In this document: in pieces, positions 1 to 11,706 of the stretch
How the letters are laid out: every line of letters starts with the position of its first letter
Position numbering within the stretch: position 1 is the first letter of the stretch
DNA from: Prinsepia uniflora
Lineage: Eukaryota; Streptophyta; Magnoliopsida; Rosales; Rosaceae
Length of the DNA stretch: 64,000 nt
Direction of reading: 5' to 3'
NCBI GenBank assembly: GCA_032719365.1
Contig: CM064863.1
Coordinates: forward strand, 65,001,583-65,065,582
Position numbers and translations under genes: made by a program
The notes under the pieces: model-generated
What the model was told of the DNA's origin: nothing
The model's input: only the letters and a program-made list of their open reading frames with translations
Databases searched by the model: none

Positions 1-342
1 CGCGTGCCGAGAAGAAGGTGACACCGTCGGTACACGCGCGCCGAAGGTCGCATTCAGGAATCATTAGACGCCTGCCTAGCAGCTTTTTGGATGGTTAAAT
101 GGGTTCGGTAGCCCTCTACCGAATTCCTGTGTGGATTTTGGTGGCCTACTTTCATTCGATTATAACTTCTTCAATATAACTTCGATTGAGATGATTCTTT
201 CGCCTAAATTCTTGTATTTCCATGCTCTATCTAATTCTTCATATTTCTCACAAAATAGATTATTTTCTACAATTTTTTGGTATTTAAATATTAAAAGATA
301 AATATAAAAGATATAAAATGATGCTTAATTCAAGGCTTATCA
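1..342 (-). mobile_element. LARD-1, 3' LTR (partial, cut by window edge)
   Basis: Bases 1-342 are a near-identical copy of 3811-4153, both ending in AAGGCTTATCA. Read on the minus strand the LTR starts TGATAAGCC. Just inside it, on the minus strand, is a polypurine-type tract (AAGTATAGGGGTATT, about 343-357) directly before the TG, as expected for the 3' LTR of a minus-strand element. The rest of this LTR lies before the window. The boundary is well supported by the duplicate copy. Confidence 0.88.
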
Positions 343-2604
343 AATACCCCTATACTTAGACTTTGCTAGTCCCTAGCAAATACCAAAACAAACTAAGGGT
401 CAAAAACAAAATTATTGTTTTCTTATAACCACTAAATTTAAAACAATTAAGCCCTATTTTCTTTTTAGCACAACTAAACCCGGATGGATTCCCCCACACT
501 TGAACTTTGTTAGACCCTAGCAAATCGCAAAACAAACAAAAACTCAAAACGACTCTAAAAGCCCTTAACCAAATGTCTCAAAAATTATAATAAGTATATG
601 ACATTATGATATCCAACAAATATGCATAAGGAATTCAAGAGATAATAGAAATATAATCATGCCATGAACAAGTACGACTTGGAGAAAACAATGGTGACGT
701 TAAGTCTGTGCATACTTCGAACAAGTTAAAATCACCTCACAATAGATGCACTCATAATCTATTTCACTCATGAAATATGGTTTCACTCAAAGATATGTGA
801 AAGAATAGGTCACATTTATCAACAATAAAAACACTTAAACAATACCACATGAATAGAATGAATGACTTGCACAAATGAACCCAAGTCGTATGCTTACTCA
901 GACAACTTACTCAACAGATCAAAAACTACTTATTTCATGGATTATAAAGGTCTTTAATTATAGGTTGTAATGGGGCTAGGGCTAAGACATTTAGATTTTT
1001 GGATATGTGGTGATAAAGAATATTCCAAAGACTTAGTCATTGCACCAAAACTTATAAATTAGGAGCACATCTTCTTCCAAAACGTCACCAAGAGCATGCG
1101 AGAAGAATGGGAGCCAAAATTCATCTTGTGACAATCCAAATACTTACTTTCAAAACAAATTGCCGGAGAGTTTTTTTTTTTTGGAAACCCTTTCTTGCTC
1201 TCATATTCATTTTTTTTATTTTTTATTTTTTATTCTTTTTCAATCTTCTTTTTTTGCTTGCTTTTTTTGGGCAATCACACAATACATCAAGTAAGTTGGA
1301 CAAGTCTATCCCCATACACATATCATCACCTTGAATAGAATATTTTCATGCCATTTTCGCGTATGCTAGCTTCAAAATCTTCAACCAAGTCGTTAGAACA
1401 AGGGTAAGGATACCTATACTAGGCTAAGAGTTTAGATATGCATGGTAAAGAAAGAAAAGTCTAAACGTAGGCTCAAAAGGTTTAACTAGGGGTGTCGCAA
1501 CTCGTGCGCACAAAAGGGACACATGGCTATTTGGCAAAGTGGTGGAAAACCTAAGTGCCTTCAATCATATCCACAATAAAAGTATGTATTGACTATAAGC
1601 TTTGCAAATTGACATGAATAAGTTATAGCAATCTTTAGTTCATTAAAGCTATTGCAAGTAATCATATGAGGCATGTATATGCTATAAGTGATTTACACTC
1701 AAGAAAGAAAGAACATATAGCTCAAAAACTCACAAGGGTTAATTGTGATTCAAAACATAATTCTAACATGCGAATTCTGTGCCAAGTTTTACAAACCATA
1801 TCTACTATAAGTCATAACACTCAAAATATCTCAATTAGCACAAGAATTCCAACAAAGTGATATGCAAATGCCATAATATTCATGTTTGTTCCAATTCATC
1901 ATTGACTAATTAAGACCATCCTAATACTTTAAAAACAAAACAAAAACTTAAAACTCACACTTTTTTAATTAATTTTTTAAATTTTTTAAATTTTTTTTGA
2001 AAGAATTAACAATTTTTGTTTCTTTTTATTTTATTTTGAAAACAAAGAAATTAAAAGCATAGAATCAAGTATGAGATAGAGTTTAATAAAAATAACTAAG
2101 AGAACAAAAGTAAGCGAAATTAAAAGATAAGGGAAGAGAATGCAAATCTGTTGTAGACTCCTCCATTAGGTTGTCTCCCAATACGTGCTTAAGTTTAACA
2201 TCTTTAGTCTAGAAAAAGTGCTTCAATCAACTCATTTGATGTTGGGCCTATGCACTCTTTCAAACTTCACATTGTGCTCACCAAATGTCTCTAAGTAAGG
2301 CGTCAATCCATTTTGAATCCGAGGGTCAAGTTCATGCACCATCTCCTTGACAAGGGCATCCCCAAGTCTAGTTCACGGGCCTTAGATTAAGTGAATTGCA
2401 TATTGAGGGTTCTTTTAAGAGAGTTAGGTGAGAATATGTACATGAAAAGAAGACGAGAAATAGTAAATAATATACATAAGAAATTGAGAAGATTTGTATG
2501 TAAAATGGTATTTATGCACAAGTAATAGATTTACATTATAAACATATTTACACAAACGAAATCACCCAAGAGATTTTTCAATCTCTGGCAACGGAGCCAA
2601 AAAT
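343..2604 (-). mobile_element. LARD-1 internal region, non-coding
   Basis: This is the interior between two LTR copies, about 2.26 kb, AT-rich, without any gag or pol domain that I can recognise. Near 2160-2200 the minus strand carries a short conserved stretch (ATTGGGAGACAACC next to TTAAACTTAAGCACG). It matches a similar stretch at about 55340-55390 inside LARD J, so the two elements belong to one superfamily. The hydrophobic small ORF at 1107-1334 comes from a T-rich tract and is not a gene. The element looks like a large retrotransposon derivative that depends on proteins made elsewhere. Confidence 0.75.
2582..2599 (-). other. Primer binding site of LARD-1 (tRNA-Asp type)
   Basis: On the minus strand the sequence TGGCTCCGTTGCCAGAGA lies 5 nt inside the LTR end. 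It closely resembles TGGCGCCGTTGCCGGGGA, the complement of the 3' end of plant tRNA-Asp(GTC), which many plant gypsy and LARD elements use as primer. Three of the 18 positions differ, which fits an old copy. It fixes the element's orientation as minus. Confidence 0.75.
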
Positions 2605-4153
2605 TGATACGCAAAAACTAAACATTAAAATAAACACAAAGTTACACTCAACACTTAAGGAAACGTTTGCAGTTAAACCCCCCCCCCCCCCCCTCCTCCT
2701 TTTTTTTTTGTAGATGTAGCATTGGTAAATAGAGATTGTTTCTAACTGGGGATTGAGGGTACTTAAGTATGATTATCGTTTGATTAGTTAATTTGGGGGG
2801 GGGGGGGGGGTGGTAAAGAGATCGATATAAAAATTTCTAAGTAATTAAACTAATCTAAACTAACCTAATCTAATATTTACATGGTCAACTCATCTTTAAC
2901 CTAACTCATTCATAAATCATACCAATTTCCATAATCAACGAAATTCAAAAACCTTAGTTTAATAAAATACATGTGCATTATCTTAAGTACGTGCTCAGGA
3001 ATACGCCCTATACACTTTCAATGATCTAAACTCAGGAATACGCCCTATATCTAATCAAGCAATAAGCATAAACATAGCATGGAAGATTATTAAAATAAAT
3101 ACAAAATATACAACCATAATAAAATTAATGATCAATCCAATAAACACGATATTCAAGTACAAAGAGAAAACTACGAGGTTAAGAGGTTGAGTTACACTTT
3201 GAATCCTCGGGAATACGCCCTATAGATGCTAGGTGGTTCGACACTCAAGAATATGCCTTATATGTCAATGAAGGATTGGTGAATTATGAAGGATGGTGTA
3301 GTTTACTTTTGTACAAAGAAATCTCGAATTTATTGAAAAGGGAAAATTGGTTTAAGCAAAGCTTTGGTGTAAATAATGAGCGACCTTTTACAAATAGTCT
3401 AAACCTCTCTATTTATAGGAGAAAATTAATCCTCAAATAAATAGGAGTTCACAATTTAATTCTAAAAGAAAAAGGTTTAAACCAATTAAATTAAAATCCT
3501 AAAGGTAAAAGGTATTCTAAATCCTAATGAAAGAATAGATACAAAACTTAATTAAAAAGGTAATAAAAACTCCTAATTTAAAAAGGGAAAACAAATCCTA
3601 ATTAAAAAGGATAATTTTCCTCAAAAATGAAGGAAAATGCTGCTGGAATTGAACATGAATTGGCTTAGTAGGAAGCTGCTGAAGGAAGGGAATAGTTTCG
3701 GTAGGCGCTGGCCGAATTCAGGGCTGAAGTTCGGTGGTCAACGCGTGCAAGGAAGCTGCAGAGAAGAAATCGGTAGGTGCACACCGAAGAGAGGCCAGGG
3801 AAGTCAGGAAGCGCGTGCCGAGAAAAAGGTGACACCGTCGGTACATGCGCGCCAAAGGTCGCATTCAGGAATCAATTGACGCCTGTCGAGTAGCTTTTTG
3901 GCTGGTTAAATGGGTTTGATAGCCCTCTATCGAATTCCTGAGTGGATTTTGATGGCCTGCTTTCATTCGATCATAACTTCTTCAATATAACGCCGATTGA
4001 GGTGATTCTTTCGCCTAAATTCTTGTATTTCCATGCTCTATCTAATTCTTCATATTTCTTACAAATTAGATTATTTTCTAGAACTGTTTGGTATTTAAAT
4101 ATTTAAATATAAGTATAAAAGGTATAAAATGATGCTTAATTCAAGGCTTATCA
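2605..4153 (-). mobile_element. LARD-1, 5' LTR
   Basis: A complete LTR of about 1,549 bp. On the minus strand it begins TGATAAGCC and ends GCGTATCA, giving the usual TG...CA ends. Its outer 343 bp are duplicated at 1-342. It holds a 16-base C run (2678-2693) and a 16-base G run (2795-2810), and four copies of a short GGAATACGCCCTATA-like motif (about 2996, 3031, 3209 and 3244). The LTR abuts copia coding sequence at 4154, so the element appears to have inserted into a copia element. The matching TSD would lie outside the window. Confidence 0.85.
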
Positions 4154-5107
4154 GAAGCAAAAATTCAGCACCACTTTGGTAGAATAATCCAAAATCAAGT
4201 GTGGAATTTACATACTTCAAAGTATCATTTACTGCCTTTAGATGTTTCCTAGGTTCTTGTAGAAATTGACCCACAATCCCAATAGAAAAAGTAATATTTG
4301 GTCTTGTTATAGTCAGATAAAGTAGACTACCAACAAGAGCACGATAAGGCCTTAGATCGGGGGAAAATCGTTCCTTTATTGCTCTTTAACTTGTCATTAT
4401 GATCAAGAGGAGTAGTCCTCTTCTTACGAAGTTTTAGCCGAAACCTTTCAACCAACTTCTTACTATATCCTTCTTGAAATAGAAAAATTACATTCATCAG
4501 ATTTTTCACTTCTAGACCAAGAAAGTTGACTTAGCTCACCCAAATTCTTCATTTCAAAGCGAGTGGAGAGTTGTTCCCGTAACTTGGCAATTTCATCTTC
4601 ATCATTGCCTGTTACAATCATATCGTCTACATACAAGAGAACCACAATGTGCAAGCCACCCGTCTTCTTAAAAAAAATACTAGAATCTGAATTTGAAGAG
4701 CAATAACCACAAAACTGTGAGAATTCAGTAATCTTTCCATACCATGCTCATGGTGCTTGTTTTAGCCCATAGAGAGCTTTCTTGAGTTTGCAAACAAAAT
4801 CTGGATGAGCTTTAGAGATATAGTCGGCTGGTTGCTCCATATAAATGTCTTTGTCCAAGTCACCGTATAAGAACACATTCTTTACATCGAGCTTCCAAAG
4901 CTTCCATCCTTGAGAGGCAGCCAAGGACACCACCAAGCGGACATATGTCATTTTTGCTACCGGACTAAAAGTCTCTTCATAATCTTCCCACCATCGGTAT
5001 CTCCAGGTTTGGTGGTATTTGATCCACCTACAACATCCCACAAGTCTTCTCGAACAAGATAAGACTTCATACAAGATCTCAAAATCTTGTAATTGATTGA
5101 TTCAGCA
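4154..5107 (-). pseudogene. Copia gag-RT fragment, broken
   Basis: Near 5100-5010 the minus strand encodes a gag N-terminus of the copia type (SCMKSYLVREDLWDVVGGSN). At about 5005 this jumps, out of frame, to reverse transcriptase (DYEETFSPVAKMT, then WKLWKLDVKNVFL and VCKLKKALYGLKQAP). A TGA follows QAP at about 4744-4746, where the family normally has an arginine codon; CGA to TGA is a likely methyl-C decay. The catalytic box LLYVDDMIVTG is intact near 4630-4600. A frameshift after NLGEL at about 4530 moves reading to FLFQEGYSKKLVERF. The last piece, at 4154-4250, reads DTLKYVNSTLDFGLFYQSG, just before the RNase H domain. So the gene has one stop, one frameshift and one large deletion. Confidence 0.85.
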
Positions 5108-5119
5108 GCTTTGATACCA
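5108..5119 (-). other. Copia primer binding site (initiator tRNA-Met type)
   Basis: The minus strand reads TGGTATCAAAGC immediately after the LTR end. It differs at one base from TGGTATCAGAGC, the standard plant copia site complementary to initiator tRNA-Met. It confirms orientation and the inner LTR boundary. Confidence 0.8.
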
Positions 5120-5354
5120 TGTAAAACACAAACTTAGAGAAAGCAAAGTTTTCTCTAGCCTAAGACCACAACCAATCTGTGAAGAAGAACAAATTAGAAC
5201 AATAAAAAAACCAAACTAGAAACTGAAACACATCAGTTTTTTTCTCTGCATAAACTGCTTTCTTACAAAATGGAAATCTATGTGGCAACAACCTTATACA
5301 AGATTTTAAATAACACATACAACCTTAATAATTGAGCCTAATTAATATTGACAC
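5120..5354 (-). mobile_element. Copia 5' LTR
   Basis: The inner boundary is fixed by the adjacent primer site; the LTR ends ...TGTTTTACA on the minus strand. The outer boundary is inferred from a TGTGTCAATATT start at 5354, giving about 235 bp, a normal size for a copia LTR. No second copy is in the window, so the outer end is uncertain. Confidence 0.55.
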
Positions 5355-5763
5355 AATTTTTTGCATTCCAACTAGCACAACCATCAATCCATAGAAAAAT
5401 TAAAAGACTAAAAAATTTTTGTTTTCCAAAAACCAACTTTAATGTTCAGCATAAACTTTTGTTATCCAAAAAATCAACTTTAATGTTCATCAGAATCAAC
5501 TTCAAAATTATAGGCTCATACATTTTTTTTTTAATTTCTCTACATGTTTTATTTATTAATGAATTAATTTATCTTTTATATATAATATTAATAATTTTGG
5601 GTCTTATATTGTCATGAACCCGAACTTTCACCCATTTAGTTTCCCTTTATGACCGACCCTGAATAAAAGTATAAAATAACAACAAATTAACATAATTTTT
5701 TTTTCTGCTTTCTTCCCTTCGTAAAAATAAAAACTTTGTGCGAAGTGGTCAATTTCTACGTGC
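5355..5763. other. AT-rich spacer, nothing recognised
   Basis: Very AT-rich DNA with several T or A runs. I see no coding potential beyond chance ORFs and no terminal repeats. Confidence 0.5.
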
Positions 5764-5771
5764 TCCACCTG

Positions 5772-6867
5772 TAGGGATGGCCAAATGGGTTTTTTTGAGG
5801 ATGTGGGTAAACCCTTACCCTACATGGGTTCAAATGGGTTTTATACTCATTCAGACACATCCTCAATTTTTGAGGGTTTACCCAAACCCTACCCATGATA
5901 TTTTATATTTATTTTCTCCTTTCAATTTTTTTTCCTTCTGTTTCATTTTGTTTTAACTTCTAATTTTTTTTATACCTTTCAATTTATTTTGCTTTTATTT
6001 TTTCTTTTTACTTTTCATTTTTCTTTTCCTTTTTTTTTTACTTTCATTTGTCTTCAACTTTTTATTTTTAACTTCTAATATTTTTTTCTTTTAATTTCGT
6101 TTGCTTTTTTTTTTTTGCTTTTCATTTTCTTCAAATCCTCTCAATTTCTATTAGAGTTTTTGTTACAATCCGTCTTAAAATTTAAAGTGAGAATTAGTAA
6201 ATGACCAATTTACCCTTCTATCCGTAATTATCAAAATTTGTCGAGTTGATCAAGACTAGTGAATGAGTTATTTGAGAATTTGGCTCCGAAAACTTTCCAA
6301 TTAAATGAAGAATGAGTAATAAATGTCGAAATGGAATTCAAAACTTAAAAAAAAAACTCATTAAAAATTTTATTATAAACAATTTTTAAGAATTTATAAA
6401 ACTCCCTTTAAATTATTTCATGGTTGTGAAATCTTAAAAAATTTATAGTTTACTTTGATTTTTGTTAAATCATTTAAAATGAATTATTTAAGTTCTTAAA
6501 AAAAAATTGATGTTAATATAAATTCGTAACATTTTTGTGTATAATTTTTTTGATGAAAGATGAAATAACTGATATTTAATTGAAATAAAGTAATTTTAAA
6601 TAATAATACCTAATAAATAAAATAATAGTAAGAATATAAAGAAAAAAAATTAGTAAAGGGAAGAAAGTGTTAAAAATTCATAGATAATTTGAAGAATGGA
6701 TAAAGAATGTACTTTAAATTTAATGGGTATTAAATACCCTAAATATGCATGGGTAAACCCCTTACCCTACCCAATAAATGATGGGTAAATTTTTACCCAT
6801 CTAATTTCTACCAATTTCAACAATACCCATGGGTACCCATACCAATGGATAATTATGACCATCTCTA
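5772..6867. mobile_element. Non-autonomous hAT transposon, 1,096 bp
   Basis: The ends form imperfect terminal inverted repeats: TAGGGATGGCCAAATGGG on the left and TAGAGATGGTCATAATT (reverse complement of the right end). An exact 8-bp duplication TCCACCTG flanks it at 5764-5771 and 6868-6875. An 8-bp TSD with a TAGGGATGG-type tip is the hAT signature. Both subterminal regions are rich in ACCCAT/ATGGGT and GGGTAAACCC motifs in both orientations, typical of transposase-binding arrays. The interior is T-rich then A-rich with no transposase ORF, so it must have been moved by a transposase made elsewhere. Confidence 0.9.
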
Positions 6868-6875
6868 TCCACCTG

Positions 6876-7600
6876 TGAGATATATGTGCTTAACAATGTG
6901 TACGTTCCGTTACCTCTACTTGTACGTTTTCAATTCTTTCCATTCCTTCTCTTATTTTAAACCACCACCCCACCCGCTCTATTTTTTTTTTTCTCGTCCT
7001 TCTTTTTGGTGAATATTTTACCTTCATCTTTTTCATTTTCCTCTAAATCTTTTATCATCCCTAAATAGTTAATATGCATGACCTTTTTTTTCTCGATCAA
7101 TATATGTTATCCATATATCAAACTACGAACGCCCTAACTGCTATCTAATTAATAGTCATAAGAAAAAGCCAAGAGATATATAGGGTTATCTAGTTGGAAT
7201 AATCACGGGAGAAAAAAATAACAAGACCTATAATTACAGCATTCTCCATTTTAGATTCATCCAATAATTCACTCATTACGCTACTTAGTGCTATGATCAA
7301 AGCTGGCATTGGCTTAACGCAACTAGGACGACTGTTATGGGCTCATGGATCAGGAGGGCCCAAAAATATTAAAATATTATTTATTTTTATGGGAAAAATT
7401 ATTTAAAAAATCTTTAAATTTATTGAAAACTATTTAAGTTGAGTTAGAAAACTTTCAATTTAATTTTTATTAATAAATTTTAAATTGGGTCCATATTCTT
7501 GAAAAGTATTGATAAGAATTATCTTGATTGATGTTATTAGTTAGCACCTTATATGTGATGAGTATATTTGGATACGTTTTGTAAAGTAACTAGCTAGGAC
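6876..7600. other. Spacer, nothing recognised
   Basis: AT-rich DNA with no supported gene, repeat or terminal motif. Confidence 0.45.
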
Positions 7601-7608
7601 TCTAAAAT

Positions 7609-8119
7609 TAGGGCTGACAAAGGGTCGTGTTGTGTCTTGTCATAAATTATGTTTTACCTATTTATGCCCAACCCGAATTCGACCTGGTTAATAATCGTGT
7701 CAAGAATGTCCAACCCTAAGCCTACCTATTAATGACCCGTTTAACCCATTTAATAAACAGGTCATACTCAAAACCAAATTAACTTATGGCCCGTTTAATC
7801 CGTTTAACATGTTTAACCTATTTAAATTATAAGATTTAATAGATATTTAGGTAGGTAAATGGGTAGATATATGAGTTAATAATGACACATTTATTAAATA
7901 GGTCAATATATAAGTCAATATACGGGTTAACCTATTAACCAGAAATCTACATGTTTATTAAACGGGTTAATAGGTCATTATACCGGTTAACAGGTTGACC
8001 CGAAACCCACCCGTTTAATAAACGGGTTAACCCGAAAATGACCCGAAATTTTAATCGTACAGGTTTATCCGAATAAATTTCGTGCGGGTTTCGAATCGTG
8101 TCAGAAATTGCCACCTTTA
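7609..8119. mobile_element. Non-autonomous hAT-like element, 511 bp
   Basis: The left end TAGGGCTGACAAAGG and the reverse complement of the right end, TAAAGGTGGCAATTT, are diverged inverted termini. The flanks are TCTAAAAT (7601-7608) and TCTAAAAC (8120-8127), an 8-bp TSD with one change. The interior is dominated by direct and inverted copies of CCCGTTTAA/GGGTTAA-type motifs (for example around 7730-7800 and 7925-8040), and there is no ORF. It is older than, or a distant cousin of, the hAT element at 5772. Confidence 0.78.
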
Positions 8120-8127
8120 TCTAAAAC

Positions 8128-9799
8128 TCACATTTGATTATTGAATAAATATTGAGTTACACAAGAATTCACCAAAACAATTATTTAAATTGTAGTAAAA
8201 GACTTTCAATGTAAATAAATAAATATATATATTAATATGTAATAAAATTTTACTATTTTCTTTATAAAAATATTATAATACAACGATATTTTCTACGTAT
8301 ATATAATTAATGTATTTCAATTCTTGAATTTTTTGTTTGTATTTACTATAAATTTCGTTGTAAATGTACTTTTAAAATATTGGCCCTAAGATTCGAATCT
8401 CTTGGAGAGGTAATATTCATCTTAATTGAAAGGAATATTCAACAAAGAAATCTGATTATGATTTGATCATTGCCTCTTCCTCATTATCATTATATAAAAA
8501 TCCAATTCACTTATCGCGCCCATTAAGTTCTATATAACCGTGCAAATAATTAATCTTATTTACTCTGGTTTTTGTTGGGTTTTTTGTCGGCACCTGAGAC
8601 TGGAGAGGGGCTGGGCTGTCTGCGGTCGATATATTTCCCTCCATTTTCTCTGTACCGAATGACGTACGTTGCTGTGAACTTCCAATATATTGGTCGTCAG
8701 GAATCAGTGCGCTGGTTGTCGGGTGATTTTAATGTCACGTTTAGAATGATTAATTATATTTAATGATATATTTAATATGATAATTAATAAATAATATTAT
8801 ATTATTACTATTTTGCAGGTATCATAATATTTGTATCTATTTTCTGCAAAATTACTATTTATTCGTCATTTTTATTATAATATTTTATTATAATATATGT
8901 GTCTTAAAAATAGTCTTGTCTTTAGGTGAGCTAATAAAAAATGTGTGGTGGCTGTGAATTTCTGGGCTGGGGGAACTTGGTTGTGATGTTGCCACGTTCC
9001 AAGTGGAGGTTCAAAAATTCATAATTAGGGCAGTAAAAAGGAAAAGGCGTGGACGATATTAAGGTGGCTCCACATAATTTTGAAAAAGATAGATAACACT
9101 ATCAATTGTCTGTCTTTGTTTAGTGTGCAGGAGCGCTAAATCTAAATTATACCACATGCATATCCTCCAATTGAAGCCCAAAATTCCCACAAACTCACCT
9201 AAAAAAAACTTTTTTTTTTATTTTCCGATCGATCCACTAGTATATATGCAACCAATTTGGTGATACTTGTTTTTAATTAGTCGGGGGAATACAAAATGAA
9301 AATACTACTAATTAATAAATTTTAACGTTACTAACTTAAAATTATCTTTGTAAAATTTGAGCTATAAATTAGCATAATTATTAATAGAGATAGCTTTACT
9401 ATAATTATTAATTACGAGGCAATGTATATGTGTATACACTATCCAGAAATTTGAGCTCGATCATAGTTCATTTTCTAGAACCAATGAAGTTTTTCATATA
9501 ATAAATTAGTTAAGAAAGTGATATCACTAATTAGTGGACAATTAGACTTAACACAACCATAATTATTAATTAGCAATAATAGATCTCAAAATATATAGCT
9601 AGGCCACGATCATCATTTTAATTAATTTCTTTTTCCCCTAATCCAAATGCTCCAATTTCCTACAAACCCTGCCCCAGCTTCAAGCACACAAGCAAGCTAA
9701 TTCAATGCTACATAACTTTATTACTAATTTAGCAACGAAATATATATTTCAATCTCCAAGAAAAAAATTCTTGGTTCAAAATTTGTGGTCACAAAAAAT
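8128..9799. other. Spacer, nothing recognised
   Basis: AT-rich low-complexity DNA; short ORFs here look like chance. A slightly more GC-rich stretch at 8580-8720 gives a 63-codon ORF without any feature I recognise. Confidence 0.45.
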
Positions 9800-9909
9800 A
9801 TATATGTTGAAGCAGAATTCGTCATTTAAATGCAAAAGTCTCCAAGATCTCTGCAAACAGCAAATAGTAAGCTACCACTCGTTCGAAATCGAGACTCCGG
9901 GGGTTGTTC

Positions 9910-10248
9910 TGTCAGGACCCGACCCTCCTCTGTCAGGTTCCGACTCATCTAACACGATATTGTCCGCTTTGGGCCTTCTTACCCTTGCCCTCACGGTTTT
10001 GTTTTCGGGAGCTCACGGTGCAACTTCCCAGGGAGTCACCCATCATGAAATTGCACTAGCCTCAACTCGCTTAACTTTGGGGTTCCAATCCCCCCCAAAG
10101 CCACTTGAGCTCCCAAAAGGCCTCATGCTAGATATGTGTGTGCCTACACCTTTAAGGCACACCACCATTCCCTTCCCAGACCATTCTCCCTCGCAGAAAT
10201 GTGGGATTGTTCACCGTTCCATCCAGGACACGGGTCTTACAATCCACC
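9910..10248 (+). mobile_element. LTR-like fragment of a different gypsy family
   Basis: The fragment starts TGTCAGGACCC and ends in TCTTACAATCCACCCCC, then joins integrase codons abruptly at about 10249. It is GC-richer than its surroundings and resembles a plant gypsy LTR type with GAGCTCCCAAAAGGCCTC and AAGGCACACCACC blocks. It shows no similarity to the 11208-13878 LTR that I can see. The long ORF over 9705-10319 is a chance reading through A's LTR and this fragment. Confidence 0.6.
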
Positions 10249-11172
10249 CCCTCGTTGGCTCAGCTGTTCGTGAAGGAGATCATTCGACTTCATGGTACGC
10301 CGGAGTCGATTGTGTCTGATTGAGATCTGTGTTTCACTTCCAAGTTCTGGCGGAGTTTACAGAATACTTTGGGTACAAATCTACATTTCAGTACAACTTT
10401 CCACCCACAGACCGATGGACAGTCCGAGAGGACTATTCAGACCCTGGAGGACATGATGAAGTCTTGTGTGCTGCAGTTTCAGGATTCGTGGGATACTCAT
10501 TTGCCTTTGATGGAGTTCGCATACAATAACAGTTATCAAACGAGTATCGGGATGACACTCTACGAGTCACTGTATGGTCGGCAGTGCAGGACACCTAGCT
10601 GCTGGATGAAGGTAGGAAAGCGTGCAGCAGTGGGGCAGAAGTTGATGGACATGACCCAGGAAATGGTCCGAATCATCAAGGAAAGATTGAAAGCGGCGCA
10701 GGATCACCAAAAGAGCTATGCTGATCGACGGATTCAAGACTTGGAATTTGAGGTCGGAGATTTTGTGTTCCTAAAGTTATCACCATGGAAAGGAATTATC
10801 CATTTTGGCCGACGTGGGAATTTGAGTCCGTGTTATATTTGACCATACGAGATCACAGAGAGGATTGGGTCCGTGGCATATCGGTTGGCATTACCTCCTG
10901 AACTTGCTAGAGTGCACGATGTTTTCCATGTGTCCATGCTACGGAAGTACCTACGGGACGATTCACATGCCTTGCTGGAACAACCATTGGAATTGATGAC
11001 CGACCTGAGTTTTGAAGAGCAACCAGTGCAGATTCTGGATTGGAAGGACAAGGTCTTGAGAAACAAGGCAATTCAGTTGGTGAAAGTGTTGTGGAGGAAC
11101 CATGACGTCGAGGAAGCAACGTGGGAACCTGAGGACTTAATGAGGGAACAGTACCCTTATTTATTTGAGTAA
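10249..11172 (+). pseudogene. Ty3/gypsy integrase C-terminal half with chromodomain-like tail, two stops
   Basis: The frame starting SLAQLFVKEIIRLHGTPESI covers the second half of the integrase core. The second catalytic Asp region reads SIVSD-stop-D, where SDRD is usual (CGA to TGA). The catalytic Glu region is present as FHPQTDGQSERTIQTLE. GPY/F-type sequence follows, broken again at about 10841 (CYI-stop-PYEI, where GPYEI is expected). The tail reads VHDVFHVSMLRKY, then VKVLWRNHDVEEATWEPED and finally YPYLFE-stop. Tails of this kind belong to Tekay/Del chromoviruses. Gag, protease, RT, RNase H and the integrase N-terminus are absent, so this is a dead fragment. Confidence 0.88.
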
Positions 11173-11207
11173 ATTTTGAGGAAGAAATTTTTGTAAGGAG
11201 GGTAGGT

Positions 11208-11673
11208 TGTAACGACCTGAACTTTCGTAAATATTATTTTATTGTAAAATGACCATTTTTCCCCTGAGAGGAGGAAAAAGTTAACTTTTGATCCGGGAAA
11301 TATTTTGGACTTTGACCCATGACCGTGATGTAGATCGGGACGTCACGAGTCCGTAGACAGGTGTCACGTCGAAAACGGACGAACGCCGAAAAAGTTATGG
11401 TTACGGGAGTAAAATCGATTAAACATACAAACCGAGGGTTTAACTAAAATAATAATATAATATTGTAATATGATTTAAAAACTAAATTAATTTGGACCCT
11501 TGGATGAGTGACAAGTCCTACACTCCCTTTTCCCTAATTCGTGGATATTGCCCCATTGGTTACTTATTTTATAATTTACTTCCCTTATGCAATCCTAGCC
11601 ATCCATCTAAATCCCCTGTTTGCATCTGCCCCCTTGATCTCATCTTTCTTCCTCTTTTAATTGATCAGACCCG

Positions 11674-11706
<33 letters not shown>

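Larger units (their letters stand above)
4154..5354 (-). mobile_element. Ty1/copia retrotransposon, internally deleted remnant
   Basis: The minus strand reads: LTR (about 5354-5120), a primer site, the start of gag, then reverse transcriptase and the start of the RNase H region, after which LARD-1 interrupts it at 4153/4154. The 3' half and other LTR are outside the window or lost. Gag and RT lie only about 100 bp apart, so protease, integrase and most of gag have been deleted. It is incapable of independent transposition. Confidence 0.85.

Noticed and set aside
1107..1334. Phe/Leu-rich 75-codon ORF resembling a membrane peptide
   Set aside because: It comes from T-rich low-complexity DNA in the non-coding interior of LARD-1.
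9705..10319. 204-codon plus-strand ORF
   Set aside because: It crosses three unrelated pieces: flanking DNA, A's LTR and the LTR-like start of B. Cross-element reading frames of this kind are chance.
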